Shown: one piece after another, positions 6,210 to 13,877 of the stretch | Numbering within the stretch: position 1 is the first letter of the stretch | How the letters are laid out: each line of letters starts with the position of its first letter | From: an uncultured Mollicutes bacterium | Lineage (GTDB): Bacteria; Bacillota_I; Bacilli_A; Acholeplasmatales; Anaeroplasmataceae | Length of the DNA: 17,500 nt | Reading direction: 5' to 3' | Assembly (NCBI GenBank): GCA_900547045.1 | Contig: URFB01000004.1 | Coordinates: forward strand, 1-17,500 | Translations under genes and position numbers: made by a program | Notes under the pieces: model-generated | Told to the model about the DNA's origin: nothing | The model's database searches: none | Seen by the model: the letters and a program-made list of their open reading frames with translations, nothing else

Positions 6210-8174
6210 ATGGCAAATTTAGAAGAGGAAGAGAAGTATGGTGCCTCTAGTATTCAGGTACTTGAGGGACTAGAGCCAGTAAGAAAAAGACCAGGTATGT
6301 ATATCGGTTCAACATCAAGCCGAGGATTACATCACCTTGTTTGGGAAATCGTAGATAACTCAATCGATGAGGCCCTTGCAGGCTTCTGTAACCATATTGA
6401 GGTTGAGGTTTTACCGGGTGATATTATTTCTGTTACCGATAATGGCCGTGGTATGCCTGTTGATTTGCATCCAAAGACTAAGCGTCCTGCCGTAGAGACT
6501 ATTTTTACAGTTCTTCACGCAGGTGGTAAATTTGATGGTAAATCATATAAGGTATCAGGAGGTCTACATGGTGTAGGTGCTTCCGTTGTAAATGCCCTAT
6601 CTGAGTGGCTAGAGGTACGTGTTAAGCGTAATGGTCATATCTATGAGGAACGCTTTGAAAGAGGTCAGGTAATCGAGGATTTACGTGTTCTTGGTGATTG
6701 TGATATTTCTGATACCGGATCTAAGGTAACTTTCAAGGCTGACCCTGAAATATTTACTGAAACAACTACTTATGATTTTGAAACGCTAAGAGCTCGTATT
6801 CAGCAGCTTGCCTTCCTTAATAAAGGCCTTCGTATTACAATTCGTGATTTAAGAGATGAGGCTTCTAAGCAAGAATATTCATATCACTATGAGGGTGGTA
6901 TTGTTGAATATGCTAAGTTCCTTGATAAAGACCGTAATCAAATTCCTGGTATTGGCGATACTGTTATTTACGCTGAGGGTGTTGATGATAAGACCAATAT
7001 TTCAATTGAGGTAGCAATTCACTATAACGATGGCTATAGTGCTAATGTTTTATCATTTACTAATAATATTCATACTCACGAGGGTGGTACCCATGAGGAG
7101 GGCTTTATGCTAGCTCTTCGTCGTGAGATTAATAAATATGCTCATGATGCTAAAATTTTTAAGGCTGATGATGAGGATCTTAAAAATGATGACTTTAAGG
7201 AAGGACTAACAGCTATTATTTCTGTTAAGCACCCTAACCCTGAATTTGAAGGACAAACTAAGACTAAGCTAGGAAATAGTGAGGTTCGTGGTATTGTAAA
7301 TAAGATTTTTGGTGAATCATTAGCTGAGTATTTACTTGAAAATCCTGATGCAGGAAAGGCTATTGTAGCTAAGTGTGATATGGCAAGAAAGGCTCGTGTG
7401 GCAGCTGAAAAGGCCCGTGTTATGACACGTCGTAAATCACCAATTGATTCTTTAGGAATAGCCTCTAAGCTTGCGGATTGTCGTTCTAAGGACGCTGAAA
7501 AGTGCGAATTATACCTAGTCGAGGGAGATTCAGCCGGTGGTTCTGCTAAGCAAGGACGTAACTCGATGTATCAAGCAATTTTACCGCTTCGTGGTAAGGT
7601 TTTAAACGTTGAAAAGGCCTCTTATGAGCGTGCTATTCAAAACAATGAAATTCAAACAATGCTTTCATGTATCGGAACTGGCTTTAAGGCTCGTGATGAA
7701 AATGGTAGTGTTATTGATACCTTTAATCTTGAAAAGGCAAGATATCATAAAATTGTTATCATGACCGATGCCGATGTCGATGGTGATCATATTTGTATCT
7801 TACTTTTAACCTATTTCTTCCGCTTTATGCCAGGTCTAATTGATGCCGGCTATATTTATATCGCTAAACCACCTCTATATAAGATTCAAAATGGTAAGCG
7901 TGTTGAATATGCTTATTCTGATGAGGAAAAGGATTCTTTCCTTAAGGAAATGGGAGAAAGATCTGCTATTCAAAGATATAAGGGTCTTGGAGAAATGGAT
8001 CCTTCACAGCTTTGGGAAACAACAATGGACCCAGAAAAGCGTACCCTTACACGTGTAACAATGGATGATGCTGTAATTGCTGAAAAGTATTTTACAATGC
8101 TAATGGGTGATGAGGTTGAGCCTCGTAAGGAATTTATCAAAGAAAATGCTCAATACGCAGAAATTGATGCTTAA
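6210..8174 (+). CDS. gyrB: DNA gyrase subunit B
   Basis: This 654-residue subunit supplies ATP hydrolysis and part of the cleavage site for negative supercoiling. The GHKL ATPase has catalytic Glu46 and Asn50 in EIVDNSIDEA, DNGRGMP (77-83) and GGLHGVGASVVNALS. The TOPRIM domain has EGDSAGGSA starting at Glu438 and DADVDGDH (520-527), the acidic metal ligands. QRYKGLGEM closes the C-terminal part. The protein is of the shorter Gram-positive type without the enterobacterial insertion. An in-frame GTG at 6201 overlaps the recF stop. The ATG at 6210 is preferred because AAAGGAG lies 8 bases upstream and the protein then begins MANLEEEE. gyrA follows 11 bases after the stop. Confidence 0.98.
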   Translation: MANLEEEEKYGASSIQVLEGLEPVRKRPGMYIGSTSSRGLHHLVWEIVDNSIDEALAGFCNHIEVEVLPGDIISVTDNGRGMPVDLHPKTKRPAVETIFTVLHAGGKFDGKSYKVSGGLHGVGASVVNALSEWLEVRVKRNGHIYEERFERGQVIEDLRVLGDCDISDTGSKVTFKADPEIFTETTTYDFETLRARIQQLAFLNKGLRITIRDLRDEASKQEYSYHYEGGIVEYAKFLDKDRNQIPGIGDTVIYAEGVDDKTNISIEVAIHYNDGYSANVLSFTNNIHTHEGGTHEEGFMLALRREINKYAHDAKIFKADDEDLKNDDFKEGLTAIISVKHPNPEFEGQTKTKLGNSEVRGIVNKIFGESLAEYLLENPDAGKAIVAKCDMARKARVAAEKARVMTRRKSPIDSLGIASKLADCRSKDAEKCELYLVEGDSAGGSAKQGRNSMYQAILPLRGKVLNVEKASYERAIQNNEIQTMLSCIGTGFKARDENGSVIDTFNLEKARYHKIVIMTDADVDGDHICILLLTYFFRFMPGLIDAGYIYIAKPPLYKIQNGKRVEYAYSDEEKDSFLKEMGERSAIQRYKGLGEMDPSQLWETTMDPEKRTLTRVTMDDAVIAEKYFTMLMGDEVEPRKEFIKENAQYAEIDA

Positions 8175-8185
8175 GGAGGTTACTT

Positions 8186-10801
8186 ATGGAAAACGATGAG
8201 AAGAATTTAAATGAAAATAATGAAGCTCTTGATGATGAAGAAGAAAAGCTTCAGGTAGGAGAAATTTCCTCAAGTCAAGAATATAATCATGGAAAAATTG
8301 ATTCTGTAATGCTTTCAGGAAAGCTTAAGCGATCATTTTTAAATTACGCAATGAGTGTTATTGTCGACCGTGCCTTGCCCGACGCAAGAGATGGTCTAAA
8401 GCCTGTTCAGCGTCGTATTTTATACGGTATGGATGAGCTTAAGGTATATTACAATGTAGCACATAAAAAATCAGCTCGTATTGTCGGTGACGTAATGGGT
8501 AAGTATCACCCACATGGTGACTCATCTATTTACGAAGCCCTAGTACGTATGGCTCAGGACTTCAGCTATAGATATCCACTTGTAGATGGACACGGAAACT
8601 TCGGTTCTATCGATGGTGATGGCGCCGCAGCGATGCGTTATACTGAGGCCCGTATGTCAAAAATCTCTGCGGAAATGCTAAGAGATTTAAGAAAAAATAC
8701 TGTTGATTTTGTACCAAACTATGATGCAACTGAATTAGAGCCTGCGGTTTTACCTGCGCGTATTCCTAATTTACTTGTTAATGGTGCAACTGGTATTGCC
8801 GTTGGTATGGCAACTAATATCCCACCTCATAATTTAGGTGAGGTTATTGATGGTACTATCGCATTAATGGAAAATCCAATGCTAACAAGCGAGGATTTAA
8901 TGCACTTTATTCCTGGTCCTGATTTCCCTACAGGTGGAATCATTATGGGCGCTGATGGCTTAAGACAAGCCTATAATACCGGAATTGGTACGATTGTTGT
9001 TCGTTCTAAATGTGAAATTATTGAGCCTAAGAACCGTAAGCAGCATGCCGAAATTATTGTAAGCGAAATTCCTTATGGTATTAGAAAATCAACTATTCTT
9101 GAAAGAATTGGTGAGGTTGCTAAGGAGCATATCGTTGATGGTATTGTTGATCTTCGTGATGAATCAAGCATGAAGGGTATGCGTATCGTTATTGAGGTTA
9201 GAAATGATGTTAACCCTCATGTTCTTTTAAATAATTTATTTAAATATACTCAGCTTCAATCAAGCTTTGGTATTAATAATATCGCCCTTGTTGAGGGTAA
9301 GCCTGAGGCGTTATCATTAAAGCATGCCCTTGAGGTTTATATTAACCATCAAATCGATGTTATTACAAGAAGAACTAATTTCGAGCTAGATGAGGATCTA
9401 AAGCGTATGCATATTTTAGAGGGCTTCATTATTGCAACTGATCACATTGATGAAATTATTAAGATTATTCGTGGATCAATGAATGGTGAGGAAAAGGACC
9501 TTCTAATGCAAAGATTTAATTTATCTGAGCGTCAAGCCCAAGCTATTCTTGATATGCAGCTTCGTCGTTTATCTGGCTTATCTAGACAAAAGACCGAAGA
9601 GGAATATAAGGAGCTTGAAGTAGAGGTTGAAAAGCTACGTCATATTCTTGAATCTAAGGAAAATAAGGAAGAAATCATTAAAAATGAGCTTCTTGAAATC
9701 AGGGCTAAGTATAATGACAAGCGTAAGTCAGAAATGGCTCTACACCTTGATTTAAATATTGAAAATGAGGATTTAATTCCTCGTGATGATGTATTAATTA
9801 CTGTCACACGTGGAGGATACGCTAAGCGTATGAAGACAAGTGAATATCGTTCACAAAGCCGTGGTGGAGTAGGAATTACTGGCATCAAGACTAAGGAAAA
9901 TGATATCGTTGAGCATATAATTTCTACATCTACGCATGATTTCTTGTTATTCTTTACGAATTTAGGTCGTGTTTATAAGCTTAAGGGCTATCAAATTCCT
10001 GAAGGAAACCGTACATCTAAGGGTATTCCACTTGTAAATATGATTAACTTCCAGGAAGGAGAGCACTTAGCGGCTATAACTAATATTTCTGATATTGCTA
10101 ATCATGATCAATGTATTTTCTTTGCAACAAAGAATGGTACCATTAAGCGTACAAGCGTATCTCAATTCCAAAATATCCGTACTAATGGTATTAACGCTAT
10201 TAACCTAGCTGAGGGTGATGAGCTTTTACAGGTAGAGGTAACTGACGGACATCGTGAGATTATCTTAGGTGCATCTAATGGTAAGGCTATTCGCTTTAAG
10301 GAAGAGGATGTTCGTGAAATTGGCCGTAGTGCTACGGGTGTTCGTGGTATGAAGCTTAATGAGGGCGATGTCATTGTTGGTATGGCTGTTGTTCGTGATG
10401 ATGTTAAGGATATTTTAGTTGTAACTGAAAAGGGCTATGGAAAAAGAACTGACGTAGATGAGTATAGACTACAAACGCGTGGTGGTATGGGTGTTAAGAC
10501 TTTAAATGTCACTGAAAAGAATGGTCGTCTAGCTTCACTTTGTGCTGTTAATGATGACCTAGATCTTATTGCGACAACTAATAAGGGTATTACAATAAGA
10601 ATGCACTGTGCCGATATTTCTCAAACTGGTCGTGCTGCTCAGGGTGTTAAGCTAATTCGTCTTCGTGATGATCAGCATGTTTCATCAATTGCGATTGTTG
10701 AACGTGAAGATGATGAGGCAGTTGAAGACGTTGCAAGTCAAGCTACAAATCCTGTAGCTGATTCTCAAGTAGAAGAAGCTTCAAGCACTCAATCTGAATA
10801 G
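8186..10801 (+). CDS. gyrA: DNA gyrase subunit A
   Basis: This 871-residue subunit cuts and rejoins DNA through catalytic Tyr152 (AAMRYTEARMS) and wraps DNA on its C-terminal beta-pinwheel. In the quinolone-resistance region, GDSSIYE (111-117) has serine and glutamate at the positions equivalent to E. coli 83 and 87. That is the usual unmutated Gram-positive state. Two features are odd. About 30 acidic residues precede the conserved start near GKIDSVMLSGKLKRSFLNYA. The GyrA box reads QSRGGVG (557-563) rather than QRRGG(K/R)G. A second similar loop, QTRGGMG, is at 763-769. The C-terminal tail is acidic and rich in Asp, Glu and Ser. AAGGAGG lies 6 bases before the ATG. gyrA rather than parC is supported by the gyrB neighbour and the origin position. 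Confidence 0.97.
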   Translation: MENDEKNLNENNEALDDEEEKLQVGEISSSQEYNHGKIDSVMLSGKLKRSFLNYAMSVIVDRALPDARDGLKPVQRRILYGMDELKVYYNVAHKKSARIVGDVMGKYHPHGDSSIYEALVRMAQDFSYRYPLVDGHGNFGSIDGDGAAAMRYTEARMSKISAEMLRDLRKNTVDFVPNYDATELEPAVLPARIPNLLVNGATGIAVGMATNIPPHNLGEVIDGTIALMENPMLTSEDLMHFIPGPDFPTGGIIMGADGLRQAYNTGIGTIVVRSKCEIIEPKNRKQHAEIIVSEIPYGIRKSTILERIGEVAKEHIVDGIVDLRDESSMKGMRIVIEVRNDVNPHVLLNNLFKYTQLQSSFGINNIALVEGKPEALSLKHALEVYINHQIDVITRRTNFELDEDLKRMHILEGFIIATDHIDEIIKIIRGSMNGEEKDLLMQRFNLSERQAQAILDMQLRRLSGLSRQKTEEEYKELEVEVEKLRHILESKENKEEIIKNELLEIRAKYNDKRKSEMALHLDLNIENEDLIPRDDVLITVTRGGYAKRMKTSEYRSQSRGGVGITGIKTKENDIVEHIISTSTHDFLLFFTNLGRVYKLKGYQIPEGNRTSKGIPLVNMINFQEGEHLAAITNISDIANHDQCIFFATKNGTIKRTSVSQFQNIRTNGINAINLAEGDELLQVEVTDGHREIILGASNGKAIRFKEEDVREIGRSATGVRGMKLNEGDVIVGMAVVRDDVKDILVVTEKGYGKRTDVDEYRLQTRGGMGVKTLNVTEKNGRLASLCAVNDDLDLIATTNKGITIRMHCADISQTGRAAQGVKLIRLRDDQHVSSIAIVEREDDEAVEDVASQATNPVADSQVEEASSTQSE

Positions 10802-10817
10802 AATATAATGAGGATTC

Positions 10818-10888
10818 AATTTAGAGTGAACTGGGTCTTGTCAAGTAGACAGTCTAAAGTGTAAAAATAATTAAAGGCTCTCTAAATT
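10818..10888. repeat. 71-bp inverted-repeat element after gyrA
   Basis: AATTTAGAG (10818-10826) is the exact reverse complement of CTCTAAATT (10880-10888). The 53 bases between begin TGAACTGGGTCTTGTCAAGT and then AGACAG, which looks to me like the end of an IS3-family element. That comparison is from memory and I cannot verify it. It may be an IS or MITE remnant, or simply a hairpin in the gyrA 3' region. Confidence 0.4.
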
Positions 10889-10957
10889 AATTGGATGGGA
10901 ACTATAAACAAATCAGTGTAACTTAAGTATAAATTAATAAGTGTACATAACAAATTG

Positions 10958-10997
10958 AAAAGGAGGAAATTATAATAAATCCTCCTTTTTTTCTTTT
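10958..10997 (+). terminator. Rho-independent terminator of the gyrase unit
   Basis: AAAAGGAGGA (10958-10967) pairs perfectly with TCCTCCTTTT (10980-10989) around a 12-base loop, followed by a T-rich tract. It lies about 155 bases after the gyrA stop, leaving a long 3' untranslated region. Confidence 0.85.
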
Positions 10998-11166
10998 TAG
11001 GTTGTTTTATAGTTTTATGTAAACATTTTTACCAAAAAAGCGAAACAAAATTACAAAAATTCTTGAGCTGCCTTGATAAAAGCAGTGAAGAATTAATAAA
11101 GGATGGTGCTTGCCCTTTTTTAAAATAATAGTTGGTTAACGATAAATTAAACAAATGAACAATTAA
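10998..11166 (+). other. Non-coding stretch with a possible decayed reading frame
   Basis: No gene with a normal start is present. An open frame ends at TAA 11126-11128, and its last residues (KFLSCLDKSSEELIKDGACP, then FLK) look like protein. It has no ATG or GTG start, and upstream it runs back through the terminator. A hairpin (AATTCTT 11058-11064 with AAGAATT 11088-11094, plus CTGC/GCAG inside) lies in the same place. It may be the tail of a lost gene, a small RNA, or chance. Confidence 0.25.
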
Positions 11167-11198
11167 ACAGTTGACAAAATGTTCAACTGTGCTATAAT
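11167..11198 (+). promoter_or_regulatory. arsR promoter with metal-sensor operator
   Basis: The -35 is TTGACA (11171-11176) and the -10 is TATAAT (11193-11198) with TGC in front, at 16-base spacing. The dyad ACAGTTGA-N8-TCAACTGT (11167-11190) covers the -35 and most of the spacer, so a bound dimer would block RNA polymerase. A second copy of the left half and TCAACT occurs at 11797-11818. Confidence 0.85.
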
Positions 11199-11220
11199 GA
11201 GCTTGTAAAGGGGTGATGAT

Positions 11221-11538
11221 ATGAATATAGCAGAGCTTAAAGGACAGCTTCCAAGCGAGGATATAATTAATGATTTATCAGAGTTATTTAAGATTTTAGG
11301 TGATCAAACAAGATCTAAAATATTATTTGTGCTTGAGCAGGGAGATTTCTGTGTTAGTGATATATCTGAGGCTGTTGGTATGACTAAGTATGCCGTATCT
11401 CATCAGCTTAGGACACTTAAGCAGGCTAAGCTTGTAAAGTGTAAAAGAGTAGGAAAAGAGGTTATCTACTCCTTAGATGATGATCACGTATCAACCTTGT
11501 TTAGCTGTGCATTAGCACATGTTACAGAGGAGGAATAA
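11221..11538 (+). CDS. ArsR/SmtB-family metal-sensing repressor
   Basis: This 105-residue winged-helix repressor would release DNA on binding Zn, Cd or a similar metal. The recognition-helix region is DISEAVGMTKYAVSHQLRTL. The alpha-5 sensing site is intact: Asp87, His89, His100 and Glu103, with exactly the spacing of the SmtB/CzrA ligands (2, 11, 3). The alpha-3 region has only one cysteine, DFCVSD (Cys44), where CadC-type sensors have two, and the N-terminus lacks the extra cysteines. An alpha-5 Zn-type sensor is therefore more likely than a CadC-type one. The Shine-Dalgarno is GGTGAT. It heads an operon with the HMA protein (2 bases away) and the ATPase, and probably autoregulates through the dyad in its promoter. 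Confidence 0.93.
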   Translation: MNIAELKGQLPSEDIINDLSELFKILGDQTRSKILFVLEQGDFCVSDISEAVGMTKYAVSHQLRTLKQAKLVKCKRVGKEVIYSLDDDHVSTLFSCALAHVTEEE

Positions 11539-11540
11539 AA

Positions 11541-11750
11541 ATGAAAAAGGTATTTAGTATTGAAGTAGATTGCGCCGTATGTGCTCAAAAGTGTGAGGAC
11601 GCTATTAAAAAGGTTGCGGGAGTAAATAATTGTCAAATTAATTTTATGACTCAAAAAATGACTATTGAGGCTGATGATATTGATTCGGTTTTAAAGCCTG
11701 CACTAAAGGCTGCTAAAAAGATTGAGCCAGATTTCGAAATTAATGAATAA
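11541..11750 (+). CDS. Stand-alone heavy-metal-associated (HMA) domain protein
   Basis: This 69-residue protein is a single ferredoxin-like HMA domain. The metal loop is VDCAVCAQKCEDAIKKV, with the CxxC pair Cys11 and Cys14 and an extra Cys18. The usual GM in front of the first cysteine is replaced by VD, which is closer to the HMA domains of Cd/Zn pumps than to copper chaperones. The second half (GVNNCQINFMTQKMTIEAD) fits the usual beta strand. The arsR stop is 2 bases upstream and its final codons (GAGGAGG) serve as the ribosome-binding site. The next gene is a metal ATPase without its own HMA domain, so this protein may deliver metal to it. The metal is inferred. Confidence 0.88.
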   Translation: MKKVFSIEVDCAVCAQKCEDAIKKVAGVNNCQINFMTQKMTIEADDIDSVLKPALKAAKKIEPDFEINE

Positions 11751-11756
11751 AATATA

Positions 11757-11786
11757 ATATAGGTACATAGTAAATATGTACTATAT
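11757..11786 (+). other. Hairpin between the HMA gene and the ATPase gene
   Basis: GTACATA (11763-11769) pairs with TATGTAC (11775-11781) over a 5-base loop. After one bulged G, five further A-T pairs extend the stem. It is AT-rich and followed by TTTT, so it may be a weak terminator, an mRNA-stability element, or both. TATAAT at 11753-11758 is a possible -10 without a good -35. Confidence 0.5.
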
Positions 11787-11796
11787 ATTTTAATTA

Positions 11797-11820
11797 ACAG
11801 TTGAACATCTATTCAACTAA
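11797..11820 (+). promoter_or_regulatory. Second metal-sensor operator, at the ATPase start
   Basis: ACAGTTGA (11797-11804), eight bases, then TCAACT (11813-11818) repeats the architecture of the arsR operator. It ends next to the AAGGAGGG ribosome-binding site of the ATPase gene, so a bound repressor could block elongation or a nearby internal promoter. Confidence 0.75.
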
Positions 11821-11830
11821 GGAGGGTTAT

Positions 11831-13786
11831 ATGACAAAAAAACAGAAGAGGAATTTAAAAAGAATTCTTATTGCCTTAGCTGCGTTTTTAGTAATTAAGA
11901 TTCTTGATTTAGTTCTTGAGCATGCCTTTAAAGGATCTTTTCCTAATGGTATTGCATCCATCATTCCTAATGAAAATATAGGCTTTTTACTTCCCTTTGC
12001 TTTATACTTTATTGTCTATTTATATATAGGCCATGATGTTATAAGAAAGGCTGTTTTAAATATCAAAAATGGTCAGGTTTTTGATGAAAACTTTTTAATG
12101 AGTGTAGCGACTATTGGCGCCTTTGGTCTAGGAATTTATACGGGAATTGTAGAGCATCGTCCTGAGGGCTTTGATGAGGCCTGTGCAGTATTATTGTTTT
12201 ATCAGGTTGGTGAGTGGTTTCAAAGCTACGCAGTCGGTAAATCAAGAAAATCCATTTCAAACCTAATGGATATTAGGCCCGATTATGCTAACATTAAGAA
12301 GGAGGACGGTTCTTATGAAACAGTTGATCCTTCTGAGTGCAAAATTGATGATGTAATTTTAGTAAAGCCAGGTGAAAAGATTCCTCTTGATGGGGTTGTC
12401 GTATCAGGCTCTGCTAGCCTTGATACTAAGGCTTTAACGGGTGAATCAATTCCTGTAGATGTTAGTGTAGGAGCTAATGTGTTATCGGGTACGATTAATT
12501 TAAATGGGACAATTGAAATTAAGGTTTTAAAGGAATATAGTAACTCAACCGTTGCGAAAATTCTTGATTTAGTTGAAAATGCCTCATCTCAAAAATCAAA
12601 ATCAGAAAATTTTATTACTAAATTTGCACGAGTTTATACACCTATTATTGTATATTTAGCCTTAGCCCTTGCGATACTTCCACCTTTATTTATGGGTATT
12701 TTTAAGGGTAATTGGCTAACCTGGGATACCTGGATTTATCGTGCCTTAAGCTTCCTTGTAGTATCTTGCCCATGTGCGCTTGTAATATCTGTTCCCCTTT
12801 CCTTTTTTGCTGGAATTGGTGGAGCCTCTAATCAAGGAATTTTAATTAAGGGCTCATCATATCTTGAAAAATTTAATCAAGCTAATATCTTTGTTTTTGA
12901 TAAAACAGGTACCTTAACTAAGGGTAATTTTGCAATTAAAGAAATATATCCAGAAATGAAGAAGGATGATGTTTTACATTACGCTGCTATTGCGGAATCG
13001 ATGAGCCTACATCCTATTGCATTGTCAATTAAAAAGGCCTATGGTAAAGAGATTGCTTCAAGCTATACGATTGAAGATATTGCTGGGAAGGGTATTAAAG
13101 CCTCAGGTGAGCATGAGATTTTATGTGGTAATGAAAAGCTAATGGACGCCTATAGAATTGATTATCAAAAAGCAGATAGTATTGGTTCGGTTGTTTATGT
13201 AGCAGTTGATAATGATTTCATTGGCTATATTGTGATAGCTGATGAAATTAAGGCGGATGCTAAGGAAATGATTAGCTATCTAAATTCAATTAATGCTAAA
13301 ACGGTAATGCTTACAGGCGACAACGAGCGGATCGCATCAAGTGTAGCAAATGAATTAGGTCTTTCATCCTATAAGGCTTCCCTTCTTCCTCAAAATAAGG
13401 TTGAGGAGCTTGATAAGCTAATGCTATCTAAGCGTGAGCATGATGTATTATGCTTCGTTGGTGATGGTATTAATGACGCGCCTGTTTTAATGAAATCGGA
13501 TATAGGAATTGCTATGGGTGGGGTTGGCTCTGATGCAGCCATTGAGGCCTCAGACATTGTTTTAATGCATGATGATTTAAAGAGTATTGCTATCTCTAAG
13601 CTTATTGCAAGAAAGACAATGCGTATTGTCTATGAAAATATAATTTTTGCCCTAACCGTAAAGGTTGCGATTTTAATTCTTTCGGCCCTTGGTATTACTA
13701 ATATGTGGTTTGCCGTCTTTGGTGATGTAGGTGTGGCCGTAATCGCGATTTTAAATGCTATGCGTACTAATTCTAAGAAATACTAA
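11831..13786 (+). CDS. cadA: P1B-type Zn/Cd/Pb-exporting ATPase
   Basis: This 651-residue membrane pump uses ATP to export soft divalent metals. Its key elements are TGES (203-206) in the actuator domain; the transmembrane CPC (Cys313-Pro314-Cys315); the phosphorylated DKTGT (Asp357); the HP locus (His394-Pro395); and GDGIND (544-549). Asn603, Lys611 and Asp632 in the last membrane helices reproduce the P1B-2 signature, with Lys and Asp 21 residues apart as in ZntA. That favours Zn/Cd/Pb over copper. Unlike most CadA proteins it has no N-terminal HMA domain: the first 30 residues are basic, followed by membrane helices. The ATG is chosen from AAGGAGGG 4 bases upstream. An in-frame ATG at 11801 lies inside the operator and lacks a ribosome-binding site. 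The symbol follows function rather than proven orthology. Confidence 0.93.
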   Translation: MTKKQKRNLKRILIALAAFLVIKILDLVLEHAFKGSFPNGIASIIPNENIGFLLPFALYFIVYLYIGHDVIRKAVLNIKNGQVFDENFLMSVATIGAFGLGIYTGIVEHRPEGFDEACAVLLFYQVGEWFQSYAVGKSRKSISNLMDIRPDYANIKKEDGSYETVDPSECKIDDVILVKPGEKIPLDGVVVSGSASLDTKALTGESIPVDVSVGANVLSGTINLNGTIEIKVLKEYSNSTVAKILDLVENASSQKSKSENFITKFARVYTPIIVYLALALAILPPLFMGIFKGNWLTWDTWIYRALSFLVVSCPCALVISVPLSFFAGIGGASNQGILIKGSSYLEKFNQANIFVFDKTGTLTKGNFAIKEIYPEMKKDDVLHYAAIAESMSLHPIALSIKKAYGKEIASSYTIEDIAGKGIKASGEHEILCGNEKLMDAYRIDYQKADSIGSVVYVAVDNDFIGYIVIADEIKADAKEMISYLNSINAKTVMLTGDNERIASSVANELGLSSYKASLLPQNKVEELDKLMLSKREHDVLCFVGDGINDAPVLMKSDIGIAMGGVGSDAAIEASDIVLMHDDLKSIAISKLIARKTMRIVYENIIFALTVKVAILILSALGITNMWFAVFGDVGVAVIAILNAMRTNSKKY

Positions 13787-13793
13787 TTAAAGC

Positions 13794-13814
13794 GATGAAT
13801 GATTATCATTCATC
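13794..13814. terminator. Palindrome after the ATPase gene, probable terminator
   Basis: GATGAATGA (13794-13802) pairs perfectly with TCATTCATC (13806-13814) over a TTA loop, with AAAG and CTTT outside it. The T-run is broken (TTCTTTAATTTT). A Fur-like operator (TGATTATCA core) is the alternative reading. Confidence 0.6.
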
Positions 13815-13849
13815 ATTCTTTAATTTTGGTATTAAATTGATTTAATTTT

Positions 13850-13877
13850 CATATGCTTAGATGGAGATGAGCATATG
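13850..13877 (+). promoter_or_regulatory. Hairpin enclosing the ribosome-binding site of the DUF11-like gene
   Basis: CATATGCT (13850-13857) pairs perfectly with AGCATATG (13870-13877). The start codon ATG (13875-13877) is the end of the right arm. The Shine-Dalgarno GGAG (13863-13866) sits in the 12-base loop. If transcribed from upstream, the mRNA could hide its own start codon. Confidence 0.65.

Noticed and set aside
5160..6210. Possible mycoplasma-type code (TGA as tryptophan)
   Set aside because: TGA closes yaaA and recF at exactly the expected family ends, and tryptophans are encoded by TGG, so the standard bacterial code applies.
8516..8536. Quinolone-resistance mutation in gyrA
   Set aside because: The positions equivalent to E. 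coli Ser83 and Asp87 are Ser and Glu, the normal susceptible state for Gram-positive GyrA.
9640..10374. Antisense open frames within gyrA
   Set aside because: Shadows of the strongly biased gyrA coding frame; no start signals and no recognisable protein.
11801..11830. Upstream ATG for the ATPase
   Set aside because: It lies inside the operator dyad without a ribosome-binding site; ATG 11831 follows AAGGAGGG.
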